From Caballeronia cordobensis (GTDB lineage Bacteria; Pseudomonadota; Gammaproteobacteria; Burkholderiales; Burkholderiaceae): 64,000 bases of DNA. The DNA lies in NCBI RefSeq assembly GCF_001544575.2, contig NZ_FCNY02000007.1, positions 124,001 through 188,000 of the forward strand. The letters are read 5' to 3'. The notes beneath the pieces are model-generated. The model was not told the origin of the DNA. It ran no database searches and was given only the letters and a program-made list of their open reading frames with translations. Each line of letters begins with the position of its first letter. Position 1 is the first letter of the stretch. Positions 53,275-62,683 of the stretch are shown in pieces. The position numbers were made by a program, and so were the translations under genes.

Positions 53275-55197
53275 ATGACTCGAATAAACCGCCCAGAAGG
53301 ACAAGAAAACCTGGAAGCCGAATGGCTAGAACCCGACGCCTACGGCGGCTTTGCCTCAGGCACGGTCGGCACGATGCGCACCCGCCGCTACCAGGCGCTG
53401 CTGCTCACGGCAACCCAACCGCCCGCCGGCCGGGTCGTACTTGTGAACGGCATCGAAGCATGGCTAGACATGAACGGCACACGCATCCCGCTATCGATGC
53501 AACGTTACGCCCCCGACATTCTCTATCCCGACACTTCAGCAAACTTGCTTTCGTTCGACACAGACCCATGGCCAACCTGGCAATATCGCATCGATGAAAA
53601 CACAACCGTAATCGCCGAAACATTCGTCGCAAAGGAAACCAGCGAAACGGTCCTACGCTGGCGCATCGCACAAACAACAAACAACGCGATAAAACTCGAA
53701 GTCCGCCCGCTCCTGTCGGGCCGCGACTACCACGCGTTGCACCACGAAAATCCGGCCTTTTCCTTCGATGCCACGCTCGAAGGCGAGCGCGTGCAATGGC
53801 AACCCTACGGCGACCTGCCCACGATCTGCGCGACGTCGAACGGCGCTTACCAGCACGCGCCCGACTGGTACCGCAACTTCTGCTACGTGCGCGAACGCGA
53901 ACGCGGGCTGGATTTCACCGAGGACCTCGCGACGCCCGGCGTCTTCACCTTCGATCTCGCGCGCGGCGAAGCCGTATTGATCCTGCACGCCCACACGGGC
54001 CACGAGAAACCATTCGACGAAACCGCAACGGCACGCGCGGCGCTCCTCGCATCGCGCGAAACGGAGCGCCGCGCGGCGTTCGGCTCGCGGCTCGCGCGCA
54101 GCGCCGATGCCTACGTCGTCAGGCGCAACGTCGGCAAGACGATCATCGCGGGCTTTCCGTGGTTCACCGACTGGGGCCGCGATACCTTCATCTCGATGCG
54201 CGGTCTGCTGCTCGCGTCGGGCCGGTATCAGGAAGCGGAATCGATCCTGCTCGAATGGGCCGACACGATCTCCGAAGGCATGGTGCCGAATCGTTTCCCC
54301 GACAGCGGCGGCCTGCCGGAATACAACTCCGTCGACGCCTCGTTGTGGTTCGTCGTCGCCGTCCACGATTATCTGGCCACGGGCCACGCGCACGCCGCGA
54401 CCACGAGCCGCCTGCAACGCGCCGTCGATGCGATCCTCGACGGCTACTCGCGCGGCACGCGCTTCAACATTGCCGCCGATGCCGACGGCCTGCTGCGCGC
54501 CGGCGTGCCCGGCGTGCAACTCACGTGGATGGACGCGAAAGCGGGCGACTGGGTCGTCACGCCGCGCATCGGCAAGCCGGTCGAGATTCAGGCGCTGTGG
54601 ATCAACGCGCTGTCCATCGCGAGCGCGTGGAACCCGCGCTGGCAGGCGTTGCGCGATCAGGCGCGCGCATCGTTCGCGGCGCGCTTCGTCGATCCGGATA
54701 CGCACACGCTCTTCGATGTCGTCGACGCCGATCACGCGCCCGGCAAGATCGATCACGCCATTCGCCCGAATCAGATCTTCGCGGTCGGCGGATTGCCGTT
54801 CGCGCTCGTCGATGGCGAGATCGCGCGCGCCGTCGTCGAACAGGTTCAGACGCAGCTTCTGACGCCGCTCGGCCTGCGCACACTCGCGCCGTCCGACCCG
54901 GCCTACAAGGCCCACTACGCGGGCGGCGTGCTGGAACGCGACGGCGCCTATCACGAAGGCACCGTGTGGCCGTGGCTGATCGGCCCGTTCGTGGAGGCCT
55001 GGGTGCGCGTGCATGGCGCGGCGGGCGCGCGCGAGCGTTTCCTGACGCCGCTCTATGACCATCTGGATCATTACGGGCTCGATCACATCAGCGAAGTCGC
55101 GGATGCCGACGCGCCTCACGTGCCCGGCGGCACGCCCTTTCAGGCATGGTCGCTCGCCGAATTCATGCGCCTCGACAAGCTGCTCGGCGGGACTTGA
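53275..55197 (+). CDS. glycogen-debranching-type amylo-alpha-1,6-glucosidase
   Basis: 640 residues. An N-terminal beta-sandwich (about 1-270, GDE_N type) precedes an (alpha/alpha)6 barrel (about 280-640, GDE_C type) containing GFPWFTDWGRDTFISMRGLL and NRFPDSGGLPEYNSVDASLWFV, the GDE_C core with acidic residues suited to catalysis. The C-terminus has HEGTVWPWLIGPFVEAWVR. It probably trims alpha-1,6 branches of glycogen-like glucans. The start is ATG at 53275 just after the palindromic element; the ribosome site is weak. The first about 450 bases are A/C-rich, unlike the rest. A GH63-type enzyme follows. Confidence 0.86.
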   Translation: MTRINRPEGQENLEAEWLEPDAYGGFASGTVGTMRTRRYQALLLTATQPPAGRVVLVNGIEAWLDMNGTRIPLSMQRYAPDILYPDTSANLLSFDTDPWPTWQYRIDENTTVIAETFVAKETSETVLRWRIAQTTNNAIKLEVRPLLSGRDYHALHHENPAFSFDATLEGERVQWQPYGDLPTICATSNGAYQHAPDWYRNFCYVRERERGLDFTEDLATPGVFTFDLARGEAVLILHAHTGHEKPFDETATARAALLASRETERRAAFGSRLARSADAYVVRRNVGKTIIAGFPWFTDWGRDTFISMRGLLLASGRYQEAESILLEWADTISEGMVPNRFPDSGGLPEYNSVDASLWFVVAVHDYLATGHAHAATTSRLQRAVDAILDGYSRGTRFNIAADADGLLRAGVPGVQLTWMDAKAGDWVVTPRIGKPVEIQALWINALSIASAWNPRWQALRDQARASFAARFVDPDTHTLFDVVDADHAPGKIDHAIRPNQIFAVGGLPFALVDGEIARAVVEQVQTQLLTPLGLRTLAPSDPAYKAHYAGGVLERDGAYHEGTVWPWLIGPFVEAWVRVHGAAGARERFLTPLYDHLDHYGLDHISEVADADAPHVPGGTPFQAWSLAEFMRLDKLLGGT

Positions 55198-55281
55198 GCG
55201 CGCGGCGCGCGTGACGGCATCAAAACGCGCTAAATTACGAGTCTTGCCCGCCGGCTCGCACGCCGCAACGAGGAGAGGTTC

Positions 55282-58020
55282 ATGCCGAAATCGCGTCCCG
55301 TCAATCAGATCGACACCGTCGAAGGCTCCCGGCTGCATTCGAAGGACGGCCCGCGCTGGCAGCGCTGGGGACCGTATCTGAGCGAGCGTCAATGGGGCAC
55401 GGTGCGCGAGGATTACAGCGAATTCGGCACCGCGTGGGAGTACTTCCCGCACGATCACGCCCGCAGCCGCGCGTATCGATGGGGCGAAGACGGCATTGCG
55501 GGCTTCGGCGACGACAAGCTCAACTGGTGCGTCTCGCTCGCGCTCTGGAACGGCTGCGATCCGATCATCAAGGAGCGCCTCTTCGGTCTGACGAACGAAG
55601 AGGGCAATCACGGCGAGGACGTGAAGGAGCTCTATTTCTACATCGACGGCACGCCGACGCATTCCTACATGCGCATGCTCTACAAGTATCCGCATGCGGC
55701 GTTTCCGTATGCCGATCTCGTCGATGAAAACGCGCGCCGTGGCGCCGACATGCCCGAGTACGAAGTGCTCGACACCGGCGTGTTCGACGACGAGCGCTAC
55801 TTCGACGTGCAGGTCGAATACGCGAAGCACACCGCCGACGACATCCTCATGCGCGTGACGGTCGAAAATCGCGGCAACGTGGCCGCGACGCTCGACGTGC
55901 TGCCGCAAATCTGGGCGCGCAATACGTGGTCGTGGAAGCCCGCGCCGATCAGGCCTTCGCTGAAAGTCGCGACCGTGGAAGGCGAGGGCACCTACGTGCT
56001 CGCGCAGCAGGCCGCGCACGAGCCGATGGTCGTGACCGCCTGGTCGCCGGGCGGCGCGAACATCGAATGGCTGTTCTGCGAGAACGAAACCAACGTGAAG
56101 CGGCTCTTTCGCATGGAAGGCGAGGGTCCGTTCAAGGACGGCTTCAACGACTACATCCTGAACGGCGACGAAGACGCGATCCGCCGCGACACGGGCACGC
56201 GCGCGGCGGCGCACGCGCACTTGCGGCTCGAAGCGCATGGCAAGGCCGTGGTCTATATGCGCTGGCGGCCGGAATCCGCGCCGGACGCGGTTGCGCTCGA
56301 CGCCGAAGCGCTCTTCGCCCGCCGGCTCGCCGAAGCGGACGAGTTCTACGGCGCGCTGCAACACGACATCGCCGACGCGGATCAGCGGCTCGTGCAGCGC
56401 CAGGCGCTCGCGGGCATGCTGTGGTCGAAGCAGTACTATCAGTTCGACGTGACGCGCTGGCTCGACGGCGATCCGCTTCAGCCGAAGCCGCCGAAACAGC
56501 GGCGCTCCGGGCGCAACGCGGACTGGCGGCATCTGTGCAACGCGGACATCGTGTCGATGCCGGACAAATGGGAATATCCGTGGTACGCGTCGTGGGACCT
56601 CGCGTTTCATGCGGCCGCGTTCGCGCTGATCGACCCGGAGTTCGCGAAGCGTCAGCTGCTATTGCTCGTGAAGGACCGTTATCAGCATCCGAACGGCCAG
56701 TTGCCCGCTTACGAGTGGGCGTTCAGCGACGCGAACCCGCCCGTGCACGCCTGGGCGACCTGGCGCGTGTACGAGATCGATCGCGCGATCACCGGACGCG
56801 GCGACCGCGATTTTCTGGAACTCGTGTTCCACAAGCTGCTGCTGAATTTCTCGTGGTGGGTGAACCGCAAGGACGCCGACGGCAAGAACATCTTTCAGGG
56901 CGGCTTTCTCGGGCTGGACAACGTCGGCATCTTCGATCGCTCGTCGCCGCTGCCTACCGGCGGTCACATCGATCAGGCGGACGGCACCGCCTGGATGGCC
57001 GCCTACGCGCTCGACCTGATGCGCATCGCGCTGGAGCTCGCGTATGCGAACAAGGTGTTCGTCGATATCGCCGTGAAGTTCTTCGAGCACTTTCTGTATA
57101 TCGCGGAAGCGGTGAGCTGCGAGGACAACTGCGAGACGGGACTCTGGGACAGCGAGGACGAATTCTTTTACGACAAGCTGCGCCTGCCGGACGGCTCGAA
57201 CGTGCCGATGCGCATCCGCTCGATCGTCGGGCTCATTCCGCTTTTCGCCGTGCATGTGCTGGAGCCGAAGGTGTACCGTTCGCTGCCGGAACTGCGCGAG
57301 CGTCTGCACTGGTTCCTGGAGCATCGCACCGATCTCGCGCGGCTCGTGTCGCGCTGGAACGTGCAGGGGCAGGGCAATAGCGTGCTGTTGTCGCTGTTGC
57401 GCGGGCATCGCATGAAGGCGCTCATGAGGCGCATGCTCGACGAAACCGAATTCCTCTCCGATCACGGCGTGCGCGCGCTCTCACGCGTGCATCTCGACAA
57501 TCCGTTCGTCTTCTATCACAACAGCGAAAGCTTCAGCATCCGCTATCTGCCGGCGGAATCGGATTCGCGCGTATTCGGCGGCAACTCGAACTGGCGCGGC
57601 CCCGTTTGGATGCCGGTCAACTATCTGCTGATCGAATCGATTCACGAGTTTCATCGCTATTACGGCGACGATTTCCGCATCGAGTATCCGACGGGTTCGG
57701 GGCAGAAGTTCTCGCTCGCGCAGATCGCCGACGAGCTCGCGCGCCGCGTGACCACGCTCTTTCTGCTCGACCGGAACGGCGAGCGGCCCGTCATGGCCGC
57801 GTACCCGCTGCTGCAGGCCGATCCGCGCTCGCGCGATCTCGTGCTGTTCCACGAATACTTTCACGGCGACAACGGGCGCGGCGTCGGCGCATCGCATCAG
57901 ACCGGCTGGAGTGGACTGGTTGCGCTGCTGCTGCAACCGCATGCGACGGGGCCGTCCGGCGTGGTGCCGCTCGCGGGCGAAGCCGATGCGGACATTCAGG
58001 AGTTTGCCGGCGCAAAATGA
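55282..58020 (+). CDS. GH63/MGH1-type glucosidase
   Basis: 912 residues. It begins [26 protein letters not shown] and has the fused N-domain plus (alpha/alpha)6 catalytic barrel of MGH1-like GH63 proteins. Key segments are [43 protein letters not shown], and [22 protein letters not shown] with acidic and Trp residues typical of the catalytic face. GAGGAGAGG precedes the ATG. It follows the debranching gene after an 84-bp gap. Relatives cleave glucosyl residues from mannosyl oligosaccharides or glucosylglycerate; the bacterial substrate here is unknown. Confidence 0.84.
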   Translation: MPKSRPVNQIDTVEGSRLHSKDGPRWQRWGPYLSERQWGTVREDYSEFGTAWEYFPHDHARSRAYRWGEDGIAGFGDDKLNWCVSLALWNGCDPIIKERLFGLTNEEGNHGEDVKELYFYIDGTPTHSYMRMLYKYPHAAFPYADLVDENARRGADMPEYEVLDTGVFDDERYFDVQVEYAKHTADDILMRVTVENRGNVAATLDVLPQIWARNTWSWKPAPIRPSLKVATVEGEGTYVLAQQAAHEPMVVTAWSPGGANIEWLFCENETNVKRLFRMEGEGPFKDGFNDYILNGDEDAIRRDTGTRAAAHAHLRLEAHGKAVVYMRWRPESAPDAVALDAEALFARRLAEADEFYGALQHDIADADQRLVQRQALAGMLWSKQYYQFDVTRWLDGDPLQPKPPKQRRSGRNADWRHLCNADIVSMPDKWEYPWYASWDLAFHAAAFALIDPEFAKRQLLLLVKDRYQHPNGQLPAYEWAFSDANPPVHAWATWRVYEIDRAITGRGDRDFLELVFHKLLLNFSWWVNRKDADGKNIFQGGFLGLDNVGIFDRSSPLPTGGHIDQADGTAWMAAYALDLMRIALELAYANKVFVDIAVKFFEHFLYIAEAVSCEDNCETGLWDSEDEFFYDKLRLPDGSNVPMRIRSIVGLIPLFAVHVLEPKVYRSLPELRERLHWFLEHRTDLARLVSRWNVQGQGNSVLLSLLRGHRMKALMRRMLDETEFLSDHGVRALSRVHLDNPFVFYHNSESFSIRYLPAESDSRVFGGNSNWRGPVWMPVNYLLIESIHEFHRYYGDDFRIEYPTGSGQKFSLAQIADELARRVTTLFLLDRNGERPVMAAYPLLQADPRSRDLVLFHEYFHGDNGRGVGASHQTGWSGLVALLLQPHATGPSGVVPLAGEADADIQEFAGAK

Positions 58021-58160
58021 CGGACCACGAAGTTTCGGCGTTTCACGAAAAGTCAACCGTGTTACGCCGAAGCCGTAGTTCGGAATAATCTTGTATTGCT
58101 TGCGTCTCCGACTGGGTACATTGACAAATTACAAGTACCTGAAACAGTTTGGAGAACGGA

Positions 58161-58592
58161 ATGAATCGTTCTGTTGATACTTATTCCATGAGTGGCTATC
58201 GGCTGAGCACGGGCGTGACCGGTGTGGCCCACTTCGAAAACGAGCAGTGCCCGCCGTTCGTCATGGTCATGCTCGTGTTTGCCGCCGCCATGCTGGGCGG
58301 CGTGTGGTTCAGCAGCGAACTCAACAGCGTTGCGGCCGGATTGATCGCATGGGTCGCGATTCTCGCTACGCTGGGCGCATTCGTCGATCGCCGGTTCAGC
58401 GGCGCGAAGGCGCTCGAACGCCGCATCCGCCGGCGGCAGAAGGCGCGTCTGCATGCGCTTTGCGGCGGACCGGCAAGCGGCGTTTTCAGGCAGCCACGGC
58501 CTGACGGGAGCGCGTCAACAACACGGGAATGGACTTCGACGTCGGCGTACCGGCGCCATCCGCGACCGACGAAAGCGGCACGAGCGGGTTAG
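58161..58592 (+). CDS. small two-helix membrane protein, unknown function
   Basis: 143 residues from ATG 58161 (GGAG 6 bases upstream). Two hydrophobic helices lie at about 33-53 and 58-80 (FVMVMLVFAAAMLGGVWF; AAGLIAWVAILATLGAFV), then a basic helix (RRFSGAKALERRIRRRQKAR). The last about 35 residues are low-complexity and read antisense to the 3' end of the convergent oxidoreductase gene (107-bp overlap). The natural stop may have been lost. No function is recognised. Confidence 0.6.
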   Translation: MNRSVDTYSMSGYRLSTGVTGVAHFENEQCPPFVMVMLVFAAAMLGGVWFSSELNSVAAGLIAWVAILATLGAFVDRRFSGAKALERRIRRRQKARLHALCGGPASGVFRQPRPDGSASTTREWTSTSAYRRHPRPTKAARAG

Positions 58593-60810
58593 TCTCCGGG
58601 TAATACGCGCCGAGGCAGCCACGCGGAATGTCGTATTCGACCAGCGTGAAGCCGTGCACGCGGCGCTGCACGCCGTCGTCCCACACGCTCGTAATATCCA
58701 CAACTTCGCCCGGCTCGAAGCCGAGCATATCGATATCCTCGCGATTCGCGAACAGAACGTGCCGCTGCCCATACACGCCGCGGTAGCGATCGTCGAGACC
58801 GTAGATCGTCGTGTTGTACTGATCGTGCGAGCGTGTGGTCATGAGCGTCATCAGGCGCTCGCCGTGAAGGGCGCGGGCGCGGTGAATCGGCGTATCGAAC
58901 GCGATCTCGTGCACGATGAACTGCGCCTTGCCGCTCGGCGTCATCCAGACGCGATCGCGCGAGGCTACGCCGAGATGGAAGCCGCCGGGCTGCTTCAGCC
59001 GCTCGTTATAGCGCTCGAAGCCGTCGATGACTTTCTCGATGCCATCGCGAATCAGCGCATAGTCGTTCGCGTGCGCGAGCCAGTCGACCTTGCCGGAGCC
59101 GAGCGTCGCATCCGCCATGCGCGCGACGATCGCCACTTCGGAAAGCAGGTTGGGCGAGGCCGGCTTGTTCATGCCGTAGGAGATGTGCACCATGCTCATC
59201 GAATCCTCGACGCTCACGCCTTGCGGCACGCCGTTCTGCATGTCGATTTCAGTGCGGCCGAGCGTCGGCAGAATGAGTGCGTCGTGGCCATGCACGAGAT
59301 GGCTGCGATTGAGCTTCGTCGTGATGTGCACGGTGAGATCGCACGCGCGCATCGCTTCCCAGGTGCGCGGCGTGTCGGGCGTCGCGATCGAGAAATTGCC
59401 CCCGAGGCCGATGAACACCTTCACCTTGCCTTCGAGCATCGCGTGGATCGTGTCGACCACATCGTAGCCATGCTCGCGCGGCGGTGCGAAATCGTAGGCT
59501 GCGCCGAGCCGGTCGAGAAACGCCTGCGCCGGCTTTTCCTCGATGCCCACCGTGCGGTCGCCCTGCACGTTCGAATGGCCGCGCACCGGGCATAGCCCCG
59601 CGCCGCGCCGGCCAATATTCCCGCGCATCATCATCAGGTTCGACAGAAGCTGAATCGTCGGCACGGAATTCTTGTGCTGCGTGAGGCCCATGCCCCATGT
59701 CGCGATGACGGCGCGGCCCTTCGCGTAGATATCGGCGAGCTGGAGGATGCCGTCCATGTCCACGCCGGATTCCGCGACGATCGCATCCCAGCTTTCGGCG
59801 CGCAGGTCGTCGGCGAATGCGTCGAAGCCGACCGTGTGTTCCGCGATGAATTCGACATCGAGCACGCGTTGCGCGCCGGCGGCCAATGCGGCGTCATCCA
59901 GTTCGATCACGCGCTTGGCGACGCCCTTGATCAGGGCGAAGTCGCCGCCCACTTTCGGACGGATGAACACCGAGCTGATCTTCACGCCCTTCGGCGAAAG
60001 CATGTCGAGCGGGTGCTGCGGGCTCGCGAAGCGTTCGAGGCCGCGCTCCTTCAGCGGATTGATCGATACGATGGTCGCGCCGCGCTTCGCGCAGTCGCGC
60101 AATTCGCCGAGCATGCGCGGATGGTTCGTCGCCGGATTCTGGCCGAAGAGCAGCAACGTGTCAGCGTGCTCGAAGTCGTCGAGCGTGACCGTGCCCTTGC
60201 CGATGCCCACCGTATGCGGCAAGCCGCGGCTCGTCGCTTCGTGGCACATGTTCGAGCAATCGGGGAAATTGTTGGTGCCGAACATGCGCACGAACAACTG
60301 ATACAGAAACGCGGCTTCGTTGCTCGCGCGGCCCGATGTGTAGAACGCGGCCTGATCCGGGTCGTGAAGCTTTTTCAGATGCCAGGCGATCAGCTCGAAC
60401 GCCTGCTCCCATTCGATCGGCACATAGCGGTCGCGCTTCGCGTCGTAGACGAGCGGATCGGTCAGCCGTCCGTGCTGCTCCAGCTCGTAGTCCGATTGCG
60501 TCATCAGCGAGGCCACCGTGTGCGCTTCGAAGAACGCGGGCGTGACGCGCTTGCTCGTCGCCTCGGCGGCGACGGCCTTCACGCCGTTTTCGCAGAACTC
60601 GAACGTCGATGCGTGCTCGCGGTCCGGCCACGCGCAGCCGGGGCAATCGAAGCCGTCGGGCTGGTTCTGCTTGAAGAGCGTCCGGTAGTTGCCGCCCGCG
60701 ACCCGCTCCTTGACGAGATTGATGGCGACCTGCTTCAGCGCGCCCCAGCCGGCGGCGGGATGCGTGTAGGGCTCGATGCGCGGTTCGACGCGGACTTCAG
60801 GCTTCTTCAT
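58486..60810 (-). CDS. YdeP/FdhF-family molybdopterin oxidoreductase
   Basis: 774 residues, cytoplasmic formate dehydrogenase H-like fold of the YdeP group. FDCPGCAWPDRE carries a Cys pair as in this family's N-terminal cluster motif. FYTSGRASNEAAFLYQLFVRM and NPATNHPRM bind the molybdopterin guanine dinucleotide. RRGAGLCPVRGHSNVQGDRT is the YdeP signature. No Tat signal is seen. E. coli YdeP is linked to acid resistance; the substrate is unknown. It is divergent from a MocR regulator across 149 bp. Confidence 0.88.
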   Translation of the reverse strand: MKKPEVRVEPRIEPYTHPAAGWGALKQVAINLVKERVAGGNYRTLFKQNQPDGFDCPGCAWPDREHASTFEFCENGVKAVAAEATSKRVTPAFFEAHTVASLMTQSDYELEQHGRLTDPLVYDAKRDRYVPIEWEQAFELIAWHLKKLHDPDQAAFYTSGRASNEAAFLYQLFVRMFGTNNFPDCSNMCHEATSRGLPHTVGIGKGTVTLDDFEHADTLLLFGQNPATNHPRMLGELRDCAKRGATIVSINPLKERGLERFASPQHPLDMLSPKGVKISSVFIRPKVGGDFALIKGVAKRVIELDDAALAAGAQRVLDVEFIAEHTVGFDAFADDLRAESWDAIVAESGVDMDGILQLADIYAKGRAVIATWGMGLTQHKNSVPTIQLLSNLMMMRGNIGRRGAGLCPVRGHSNVQGDRTVGIEEKPAQAFLDRLGAAYDFAPPREHGYDVVDTIHAMLEGKVKVFIGLGGNFSIATPDTPRTWEAMRACDLTVHITTKLNRSHLVHGHDALILPTLGRTEIDMQNGVPQGVSVEDSMSMVHISYGMNKPASPNLLSEVAIVARMADATLGSGKVDWLAHANDYALIRDGIEKVIDGFERYNERLKQPGGFHLGVASRDRVWMTPSGKAQFIVHEIAFDTPIHRARALHGERLMTLMTTRSHDQYNTTIYGLDDRYRGVYGQRHVLFANREDIDMLGFEPGEVVDITSVWDDGVQRRVHGFTLVEYDIPRGCLGAYYPETNPLVPLSSVADGAGTPTSKSIPVLLTRSRQAVAA

Positions 60811-60959
60811 GGCGTTGGTTCAAGACGGAGCAAGCGATGAACGAAGCGTACTGTGTTCCGAATCGAGCGCGGCGCACAGAAAATGCGAAATCAGAGGGAT
60901 ACAGTTGCGACGTTTTGACATAGACTGCGACTCATATCGATCAGAAAGGAAAACGCGCG

Positions 60960-62384
60960 TTGAAGCTCTACGAGAAGCTCGCCGACGAAATCGAGGAAGC
61001 CGTGCGCCGCGGCGTATTCGCGCCGGGCGAGAAGGTCGCGTCCGTGCGGCAGGCCAGTCAGCAGCACGACGTGAGCATCAAGACGGTGCTGCACGCGTAC
61101 GCGATTCTGGAAAGCCGCGGCATTCTGGAGACGCGCCCGCAGTCCGGTTACTTCGTGCGCGCGACGCTCGCGACGCTCAAGCCCGAGCCGAAGCGCCCGG
61201 CGCGCGCGCTGGCGGTGGCGTCGGAAGTCGATGTGAGCCGGCTCGTGCTCTCGACCTTGCGCAGCATCCGCGCGCATGACGCCGTGCCGTTCGGCTCGCC
61301 GTATCCCGATCCCGAGCCGTTTCCGTGGCGGCGCATCAACCAGTACGCGAACGCGATCGCGCGGCGGCATGCGACCTGGAATCTCATCGACGATCTGCCG
61401 CCGGGCAATGGCGAACTGATTCGCCAGATCGCGCGGCGCTATGCGGAAAACGGCGTGCCGGTGGACCCGGAGGAGATCGTGATCACCGTCGGCGCGACCG
61501 AGGCGATCAACCTGAGCCTGCAGGCGGTCGCGAAACCGGGCGATACGGTCGCGGTCGAATCGCCGACGTATTACGCGATGCTGCACGCGATCGAGCGCCT
61601 CGGCATGCGCGCGATCGAAGTGCCGACGCATCCGGCGGAGGGCATCGATATCGATGCGCTCGCGCAGATCATCGCGCGCAGAAAGATCGCCGCGTGCATG
61701 GTGATGCCGAACTTTCAGAATCCGCTCGGCTTTCAGATGCCGGACGAGCGCAAGCGGCGGCTCGTCGAACTGTTATCGGCGCACGAGATTCCCGTCATCG
61801 AAAACGATGTCTATCACGAGCTTTATTACGGCGATGCGCGGCCGTCGGCGCTCAAGAACTTCGACACGAAAGGGCTCGTGCTGCATTGCGCGTCCTTCTC
61901 GAAGAGCCTGACGGCGTCGTACCGGATCGGCTGGGCGATGCCGGGGCGGTATCGCGCGCAGGTCGAGAAGCTCAAGTTTCTCAATACGCTGACGACGCCA
62001 TCGGTGCCGCAGGTCGCGATCGCGGATTATCTGCGTCAGGACGGCTACGATCGGCATCTGCGGCGCGTGCGCAAGCTGTATCGCCAGCAGGCGCGCATCA
62101 TGAGCGCGATGGTCGAGCGTTTTTTCCCGGCGGGCACGCGCATGTCGGCGCCGCAGGGCGGCTACGTGCTGTGGGTCGAGTTGCCGGAGCGCGTCGATTC
62201 GATGCGGCTTTATCGCGCGGCGCTCGAATGCGGCATCACCGTGGGGCCGGGCTATATGTTTTCGACGCGCAATGCGTTCAGCCACTTCATCCGGCTCAAT
62301 TACAGTTATCCGTGGACAGCACAGAGCGAGGCCGCGCTGCAGCGGCTGGGCGCGCTCGTGAAGGAGCATGCAAGTGAACGATGA
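60960..62384 (+). CDS. MocR-type regulator (GntR helix-turn-helix fused to aminotransferase fold)
   Basis: 474 residues from a TTG start, with AAAGGA 9 bases upstream. An N-terminal winged helix (about 1-70: PGEKVASVRQASQQHDVSIKTVLHAYAILESRGIL) precedes a fold-type I PLP domain (about 95-470) with TVGATEAINLSLQ, MPNFQNPLGFQMP and the PLP Lys in SFSKSLTASYRIGW. MocR proteins sense PLP-amino-acid adducts and control neighbouring transport or amine genes. Transcription is divergent from the YdeP gene, a possible target. It overlaps the next gene by 11 bp. Confidence 0.9.
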   Translation: MKLYEKLADEIEEAVRRGVFAPGEKVASVRQASQQHDVSIKTVLHAYAILESRGILETRPQSGYFVRATLATLKPEPKRPARALAVASEVDVSRLVLSTLRSIRAHDAVPFGSPYPDPEPFPWRRINQYANAIARRHATWNLIDDLPPGNGELIRQIARRYAENGVPVDPEEIVITVGATEAINLSLQAVAKPGDTVAVESPTYYAMLHAIERLGMRAIEVPTHPAEGIDIDALAQIIARRKIAACMVMPNFQNPLGFQMPDERKRRLVELLSAHEIPVIENDVYHELYYGDARPSALKNFDTKGLVLHCASFSKSLTASYRIGWAMPGRYRAQVEKLKFLNTLTTPSVPQVAIADYLRQDGYDRHLRRVRKLYRQQARIMSAMVERFFPAGTRMSAPQGGYVLWVELPERVDSMRLYRAALECGITVGPGYMFSTRNAFSHFIRLNYSYPWTAQSEAALQRLGALVKEHASER

Positions 62385-62637
62385 CATCGATCCGGCGCTC
62401 GTCGCCGTGCTGGCGCAGCTCTGGCGGGCGCACGGCGAAACGCCGGCGCGCGCGTGGTCGCTGGCGAAGCTCGCGAAGCAGTCCGGCCTGCCGATGAGCG
62501 CGCTGCGGCGGCTATTGACCGCGCTGGCGGAAGGCGGGCTGGTCGAGGTGCGGACGAGCGAGGAAGGGACGGGCAGCGCGTGGCTGACGGAGGATGGCGT
62601 GGGGTTTTGCGAGGCGGTATTCGATCAGGGCGGCTGA
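62374..62637 (+). CDS. small winged-helix (MarR/ArsR-like) protein
   Basis: 87 residues. A single winged helix spans most of it (SLAKLAKQSGLPMSALRRLLTALAEGGLVEVR, then a wing GTGSAWLTEDG). GTG at 62374 is preferred: AAGGAG is 7 bases away, while ATG at 62368 is only one base from it. It overlaps the MocR gene by 11 bp and is surely cotranscribed with it. Its target is unknown. A terminator lies just past its stop on the opposite strand. Confidence 0.75.
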   Translation: MNDDIDPALVAVLAQLWRAHGETPARAWSLAKLAKQSGLPMSALRRLLTALAEGGLVEVRTSEEGTGSAWLTEDGVGFCEAVFDQGG

Positions 62638-62665
62638 AAAGAGCGCGGGATGACGCCCCGCGCTC
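62637..62665 (-). terminator. Rho-independent terminator for the TAXI gene
   Basis: 9-bp stem GAGCGCGGG / CCCGCGCTC (62641-62649, 62657-62665) with a 7-base loop. On the minus strand it is followed by TTTT (62640-62637), which overlaps the stop codon of the convergent gene. Confidence 0.8.
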
Positions 62666-62683
62666 ACCTCGAACGCTCCACCA

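Noticed and set aside
52678..53276. Several 60-83-codon frames inside the palindromic element (FFAAAKKV-type peptides)
   Set aside because: They are translations of the hairpin repeats on both strands and lack ribosome sites.
53653..56610. 985-codon antisense frame over the debranching and GH63 genes
   Set aside because: Spans two real genes on the other strand and has no recognisable domain.
58121..58149. Promoter TTGACA at 58121 for the small membrane protein
   Set aside because: The only possible -10 would abut the ribosome site, leaving no leader.
60915..60943. Promoter for the MocR gene from TTGACA at 60915
   Set aside because: The -35 is perfect, but no acceptable -10 lies 16-18 bases downstream.
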